In this document: one piece after another, positions 6,269 through 9,797 of the stretch
How the letters are laid out: every line of letters starts with the position of its first letter
How positions within the stretch are numbered: the first letter of the stretch is position 1
Source: CAMLDH01 sp966250375
Lineage (GTDB): Bacteria; Pseudomonadota; Gammaproteobacteria; Burkholderiales; Burkholderiaceae_D
Direction: 5' to 3'
DNA length: 9,797 bases
Assembly (NCBI GenBank): GCA_966250375.1
Contig: CBINHE010000130.1
Coordinates: 1 to 9,797 of the forward strand
Notes under the pieces: generated by a model
Database searches by the model: none
The model's input: the letters and a program-made list of their open reading frames with translations, nothing else
What the model was told of the DNA's origin: nothing
Made by a program: the position numbers and the translations under genes

Positions 6269-7147
6269 ATGATACAGGGCAGCATAGTTGCACTCGTCAC
6301 TCCCATGCACACGGACGGTAGCCTCGATTTGCCGGGTTTGCACAAATTGATCGACTGGCATATCGCTGAAGGCACGGACAGCATCGTCATTGTCGGTACC
6401 ACAGGCGAATCATCAACAGTGTCGGTCGACGAACATTGCGAATTGATCAAGATCGCGGTCGAACATACTGCCAAGCGCATTCCGATCATCGCCGGTACCG
6501 GTGGCAATTCGACGGCAGAGACGATTGAACTGACGCGTTTCGCAAAAAAGGTCGGTGCCGATGCATCGCTGCTAGTTGTTCCTTATTACAATCGTCCGAC
6601 CCAGGAAGGCATGTACCAGCACTTCAAGAAAATCGTGGAATCGGTCGATTTGCCAGTAATTCTTTACAACGTGCCGGGCCGTACCGTTGCCGACATGTCA
6701 AACGAAACCATTTTGCGCTTGGCGCAAGTGCCGGGCATTGTCGGCGTCAAGGATGCGACCGGCAATATCGGTCGTGGCAGCGACCTGATTCGCTTGGCGC
6801 CCAAGTCGTTCGCCGTGTATTCCGGTGATGATCCGACGGCGATGGCATTGATGTTCTGCGGCGCGAAAGGTAATATTTCCGTCACCGCCAACGTCGCGCC
6901 GCGTGCGATGCACCAGTTGTGCATTGCTGCAATGAATGGGAAAGTCGCTGAAGCGGTCGAAATCAATAATCAGCTTTTGCCCCTGCATAACAAGCTGTTC
7001 ATCGAACCGAATCCAGTTCCCGTGAAATGGGCACTAACGCAGATGGGGATGATGCCCTCCGGTATTCGCTTGCCGCTGGTGCCGCTTGCGACGGAATACC
7101 ACGACATGGTTCGCGCCGCATTGCGCGAATCGGGTGTATTACAATAA
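6269..7147 (+). CDS. dapA: 4-Hydroxy-tetrahydrodipicolinate synthase
   Basis: DapA condenses pyruvate with aspartate semialdehyde, the first committed step of the lysine/diaminopimelate pathway, in the cytoplasm. The 292 residues match E. coli DapA in length and align without gaps where I compared them. Catalytic Thr44 and Thr45 (GTTGES), Tyr133 in ILYNVPGR with Arg138, and Schiff-base Lys161 in GVKDATG all fall at the standard positions; I checked the Tyr133 and Lys161 codons at 6665 and 6749. The C-terminal HNKLFIEPNPVPVKWAL is also typical. The ATG at 6269 has no Shine-Dalgarno. bamC follows after 97 bases, as in E. coli. Confidence 0.98.
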   Translation: MIQGSIVALVTPMHTDGSLDLPGLHKLIDWHIAEGTDSIVIVGTTGESSTVSVDEHCELIKIAVEHTAKRIPIIAGTGGNSTAETIELTRFAKKVGADASLLVVPYYNRPTQEGMYQHFKKIVESVDLPVILYNVPGRTVADMSNETILRLAQVPGIVGVKDATGNIGRGSDLIRLAPKSFAVYSGDDPTAMALMFCGAKGNISVTANVAPRAMHQLCIAAMNGKVAEAVEINNQLLPLHNKLFIEPNPVPVKWALTQMGMMPSGIRLPLVPLATEYHDMVRAALRESGVLQ

Positions 7148-7162
7148 GCGCCGGAAATGGGC

Positions 7163-7188
7163 CCGGCCCGGAAAGGGCGTCGGGCCGG
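7163..7188 (+). other. GC-rich hairpin between dapA and bamC
   Basis: CCGGCCCG (7163-7170) pairs with CGGGCCGG (7181-7188) around a 10-base loop. It is not followed by a T run, so it is not a classic terminator. It could weaken readthrough or protect the dapA transcript end. Confidence 0.5.
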
Positions 7189-7244
7189 CATTATCCGAAA
7201 TTACCTTATTCAGCATCGACATGACTAATCGGAAGAACCCTCAC

Positions 7245-8408
7245 ATGGCTCAACGCAGTATCGCTCAACGTGGACTTTTTTATGTGATCACGCTGACCAG
7301 CGTGGCAGGCTGCGGCTCAGTTACCTCAGTGCTAGAATCAAATCGACTTGATTACAAGAGTGCCAGCAAGGCTTCCGTTGTGTCGTTGGAAGTACCGCCG
7401 GATTTGACTCAATTGCAGCGAGACAACCGTTACGCGATCCCGGAAGCCAATAGCGGAACGGCCACTGCATCTGGTTATAATCAGCAGCAAGGTGTTCGTC
7501 TGGTGGCAACGGGAACTACGGTAATTGCACCTAATGCCGCGCAGGAGATGCGGATTGAGCGTGCCGGCAATCAACGCTGGCTGGTCGTCAAGCAAACGCC
7601 CGAGGCGTTATGGCCGCAATTGAAAGATTTTTGGCAGGATGCTGGATTTTTGATCAATATCGACACCCCGGAAATCGGTGTGATGGAAACCGATTGGGCT
7701 GAGAATCGCGCAAAAATTCCACAGGACGTGATTCGTAATACGCTTGGCAAGGTATTTGATTCACTTTATTCTACCGGTGAACGCGACAAATTTCGTACTC
7801 GTCTGGAGCGCACAGCGGATGGTTCTACTGAAGTGTATGTAAGCCATCGTGGTGCGCAGGAAGTAATCGTTGGCCAGCAGAAAGACGGTATCGTCTGGAC
7901 GCCGCGTCCATCCGACCCTGAGCTCGAGGCCGAATTTCTATCTCGCCTGATGGCCCGACTGGGCGTTGAAACTACGCGTGCCAAGGCAACGGTTATCAAT
8001 GCGACGCAGCAACAGACACGTGCCAAACTGGTCAAAGGCACCAACGGCGGCTACGTTGAAGTGGAAGAAGGATTCGACCGCGCCTGGCGCCGTGTTGGCT
8101 TAGCGCTTGATCGTGTCGGCTTTACCGTTGAGGATCGTGATCGGGCGCAAGGGCTTTACTTTGTTCGTTACGTTGATCAAGGCAAGGATGCGCAGAGCAA
8201 ATCGGCGGATGAAAGGAACTTCTTGTCCAGATTGTTCTCCTTTGGTTCCGACAACGAAAAAAACAAGGTGGCGCAGCGCTATCGGGTAATCGTCAAAGGA
8301 TCCAGGGCCGATACCAGTCAGGTTGCAGTACTCAATAATGACGGTAAGGCTGATGCATCGCAAACGGCCGACAAGATTTTGTCGCTGCTGAACGAGCAGC
8401 TCAAGTAG
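7245..8408 (+). CDS. bamC: Outer-membrane assembly lipoprotein BamC (NlpB)
   Basis: BamC is a lipoprotein of the BAM complex that inserts beta-barrel proteins into the outer membrane. The start at 7245 gives a signal peptide with lipobox S-V-A-G-C, the lipidated cysteine being residue 23; GGAAG lies 9 bases upstream. An ATG at 7221 has no such site, and longer in-frame extensions overlap dapA. An unstructured N-terminal stretch after the cysteine (LDYKSA, VPPDLTQL) matches the segment that binds BamD in E. coli. Two helix-grip domains follow, with WPQLKDFWQDAGF at the start of the first and EGFDRAWRRVGLALDRVGFTV at the start of the second. At 387 residues it is somewhat longer than E. coli BamC. 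No terminator is seen after it; the MBL relic begins 45 bases on. Confidence 0.94.
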   Translation: MAQRSIAQRGLFYVITLTSVAGCGSVTSVLESNRLDYKSASKASVVSLEVPPDLTQLQRDNRYAIPEANSGTATASGYNQQQGVRLVATGTTVIAPNAAQEMRIERAGNQRWLVVKQTPEALWPQLKDFWQDAGFLINIDTPEIGVMETDWAENRAKIPQDVIRNTLGKVFDSLYSTGERDKFRTRLERTADGSTEVYVSHRGAQEVIVGQQKDGIVWTPRPSDPELEAEFLSRLMARLGVETTRAKATVINATQQQTRAKLVKGTNGGYVEVEEGFDRAWRRVGLALDRVGFTVEDRDRAQGLYFVRYVDQGKDAQSKSADERNFLSRLFSFGSDNEKNKVAQRYRVIVKGSRADTSQVAVLNNDGKADASQTADKILSLLNEQLK

Positions 8409-8453
8409 GCAGCTTCGGCTCGTCACTGTGAGCACTGCAGCCAAGGTTCACTG

Positions 8454-8806
8454 TTGAAATTTGCTAGCTTGAAAATCGACAGCAAACGGAGTTTACATTG
8501 ATTTCCACCGCATACAGCGCTACACGCACGACTATCATGCTGGATTGCGGTTTCGGCATCCGCACGAGCAGCACTTTGCGCGGCTGGAGAGGGCGCCTGC
8601 GGACCTAATCCGACATCGTCGTGACCCATAAGCATTAGGATTATGTCGGTAGAATTTTCAAGTTTGCGGTGTCACGGTATTCCCGTTTGACTGACCTTCG
8701 GCACCTTTTAAGCGATGTAGAAGGACTGTGCAGGCGTCTTCATTTCTGCAGAGATAGCAATCGGTCGGCCATCGGCGACCGCCAGTACTGTTGCGCGGTC
8801 AGGCGA
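8454..8806 (+). pseudogene. MBL-fold metallo-hydrolase relic (YycJ/PhnP type)
   Basis: The space after bamC carries a readable corpse of an MBL-fold hydrolase, the gene commonly found here in relatives. LKFASL (from TTG 8454) is the usual N-terminus. LISTAYSATRTTIMLDCGFG (8498-8557) follows in a second frame, ARLERAPADL in a third, then DIVVTHKH-stop-DYVG (8612-8650), a damaged version of the zinc motif THxHxDH in which the final His is Tyr. GIPV-stop-LTFGTF-stop-AM-stop-KDCAGV (8676-8738) fits GIPVWLTFGTFQAMQKDCAGV-like sequence with TGG to TGA and CAA/CAG to TAA/TAG. A possible AIGD follows near 8768. At least four frame changes and stops at 8636, 8688, 8709 and 8718 rule out function. The C-terminal half is missing or unrecognisable, replaced by an inverted transposase relic. 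The end coordinate is approximate. Confidence 0.8.
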
Positions 8807-8826
8807 TATATCGTCTGAATCCCCCC
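8807..8826 (+). repeat. Candidate left terminal inverted repeat of the IS4 relic
   Basis: TATATCG followed by TCTGAATCCCCCC resembles, read inward, the opposite end at 9582-9563 (TATATCG followed by CTAATTCTCC): seven identical bases, then 7 of 10 after one gap. It brackets the transposase relic. No matching target duplication is visible. Confidence 0.25.
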
Positions 8827-8879
8827 GTTCCACCATCTTGCCAGCAATATGTCCGGCACATTGTTTGTGTCGTTCATGG

Positions 8880-9514
8880 CCCTGATTTTTGTTTAATGGA
8901 TGATCGAGGTGCTGCAGCAATTCTTCTTCATTGGCCCAGCCTGCAAAGAAAATGGCAAACCAATTTCAATGGTGCATTTGTTAGGCTTTCTGCTGGTCCA
9001 CGCCGCTAATAACTAGCTGGAAATCAGGCCAACATAGAGACTTACATCGTCACGGCGTTGAGCGACTCTCCCAGCCAGTGGCGATAACTCAGGATGCATT
9101 TGTGACAGCGAAAAAGCAGCTCCACTATCCACCGATAGGGGGTAAGCTATAGAGTCAGCAGTTCGGCGGGTAACTCGAGTTAGTCGGTCAAACAACAGGA
9201 CATACGAAGCGTTAGTGCGAGGCTCAACGGGCCGCAAAGGCTGGTAGATTTTTCGTTTATGATACTGGTGCCTAGACGCGAGCGCGAGACACTTACGTCA
9301 CGCATGACCTTGGCAGCGTGCGCCTCCGACGAAGCAGGCCATTCTGTGATTCCACTGTGAAGGTAGTATTTTCCTTGACGCACACTTCTGAACAAGGCGT
9401 GAGCGTCAAGATATCGGCCAACAGGCAGTATAAGCCACGATCAAGCACCTACAAACGACCCGCTTGCCAATGCTGGCGCAGTTGCCGGACTTCCGAATCT
9501 TGACCTGTGGTGAT
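8880..9514 (-). pseudogene. IS4-family transposase, decayed C-terminal part
   Basis: Reading the minus strand across frame changes gives pieces in the order of a DDE_Tnp_1 (IS4) transposase: TTGQDSEVRQLRQHWQAGRL, a stop at 9449-9451, then VLDRG with the second catalytic Asp (codon 9440-9442); LFRSVRQGKYYLHSG; MRDVSVSRSRLG; RTNASYVLLFDRL (about 9220-9180); YRWIVELLFRCHK (9137-9099); ILSYRHWLGES; LLAAWTSRKPNK; and FFAGWANEEELLQHL. Glu in 9120-9122 fits the IS4 signature Y-x2-R-x3-E-x6-K exactly once a one-base expansion in the G run 9138-9142 is undone. The N-terminal part with the first Asp is missing. Several stops and frameshifts make it inactive. It lies antiparallel to and beyond the MBL relic, so it probably disrupted that gene. 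Boundaries are approximate. Confidence 0.75.
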
Positions 9515-9562
9515 ACTCCTCGCTTGAGCTGGGCGTCGATGGTGGCGTGAGCAAGAATTCGG

Positions 9563-9582
9563 TTTGGAGAATTAGCGATATA
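9563..9582 (-). repeat. Candidate right terminal inverted repeat of the IS4 relic
   Basis: Partner of the repeat at 8807-8826, in inverted orientation. The distance between them (about 776 bases) is too short for a complete IS4 element, so an internal deletion would be needed. Confidence 0.25.
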
Positions 9583-9612
9583 ACTACAAGATTTGAGAGT
9601 TGCATCCGAAAT

Positions 9613-9639
9613 AAAAAAAGCCGACCTAAGGTCGGCTTT
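9613..9639 (-). terminator. Rho-independent terminator of the right-edge gene
   Basis: GCCGACC (9620-9626) and GGTCGGC (9630-9636) form a perfect stem with loop TAA. On the minus strand it is followed by seven T (A run 9613-9619), 20 bases after the stop of the right-edge gene. The plus side has only three T, so it acts mainly on minus-strand transcripts. Confidence 0.88.
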
Positions 9640-9655
9640 AACAAGCAATCTGAGA

Positions 9656-9797
9656 TTACTTGGATGCGGATGCGCTAGCAGCGGCTGGTGCAGGAGCGTC
9701 AGCAGCAGGAGTGGCTGGTGCAGCAACGGAAGCGGCTGGTGCAGCAGCAGCATCAACAGCAGGAGCATCAACAGGAGCAGCAGGAGCAGCAACAGGA
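9656..9797 (-). CDS. C-terminus of an Ala/Pro-rich protein (partial)
   Basis: A minus-strand gene enters from the right edge and ends at TAA 9656-9658. The last 46 residues are visible, and they are almost all Ala, Pro, Val, Asp and Ser, ending PAAASASASK. Such low-complexity tails occur on betaproteobacterial envelope or DNA-binding proteins, but the folded part lies outside the window and no family can be named. The DNA repeats GGCTGGTGCAG at 9683, 9713 and 9734, with spacings that are multiples of three, so the repeat keeps the reading frame and encodes an APAA-type unit. A strong terminator 20 bases downstream supports an expressed gene. Frame choice rests on the consistent Ala/Pro composition and that terminator. 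Confidence 0.7.
   Translation of the reverse strand, partial: PVAAPAAPVDAPAVDAAAAPAASVAAPATPAADAPAPAAASASASK

Noticed and set aside
7086..7244. Longer start for bamC overlapping dapA
   Set aside because: It would bury the lipoprotein signal peptide; the start at 7245 has the Shine-Dalgarno and a properly placed lipobox.
8409..8453. Short inverted repeats after bamC considered as a terminator
   Set aside because: Only 4-base stems and no T run.
8708..8920. Minus-strand 70-codon frame taken as a separate gene
   Set aside because: Its first residues (LLQHL) continue the IS4 transposase relic and the rest is antisense to the MBL relic.
8960..9110. Weak plus-strand similarity to the end of an MBL hydrolase (for example VAITQDAF near 9078)
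   Set aside because: The same bases encode a much better IS4 transposase reading on the minus strand, including its catalytic signature.
9656..9797. Trinucleotide-rich right edge considered as a CRISPR array or simple repeat
   Set aside because: The repetition follows Ala/Pro codons in one frame ending at a stop followed by a terminator, so it is coding sequence; there are no equal-length spacers.

Overview
The window looks like a chromosomal segment of a betaproteobacterium of the Burkholderiales, most like Oxalobacteraceae (Herminiimonas/Janthinobacterium type). I infer this from remembered protein resemblance and gene order (trpH, yciO, M50 protease, trpS, methyltransferase, dapA, bamC, then an MBL-fold hydrolase locus). 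No search was run.

The middle (about 1049-8408) is a compact, intact, all-plus-strand housekeeping block. It holds a PHP-domain phosphoesterase (trpH type), the membrane protease htpX, a YciO/YrdC-family protein, an M50 site-2-type membrane protease, tryptophanyl-tRNA synthetase (trpS), a small SAM-dependent methyltransferase, dihydrodipicolinate synthase (dapA) and the outer-membrane assembly lipoprotein bamC. A strong terminator separates htpX from yciO. The M50 gene and trpS are 6 bases apart and probably cotranscribed. dapA-bamC is the pairing also found in E. coli.

Both flanks are full of decayed genes. On the left, minus strand, lie an hsp20 gene with two opposite one-base frameshifts and a possibly lost start codon, and just upstream of it the broken N-terminal part of an ISAs1-family transposase. 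On the right, the place where an MBL-fold hydrolase normally follows bamC holds a relic of that gene, with four frame changes and several stop codons. An inverted, fragmented IS4-family transposase relic follows it. The window ends with the Ala/Pro-rich C-terminus of a minus-strand gene that has its own strong terminator.

I do not see an undescribed multi-gene system. The best leads are: a hairpin that takes in the htpX Shine-Dalgarno (possible RNA thermometer); a four-cysteine motif in TrpS resembling the 4Fe-4S site of Thermotoga TrpRS; a terminator that ends right at the yciO start codon; a probable leaderless M50 transcript; and the readable pseudogenes at both ends.
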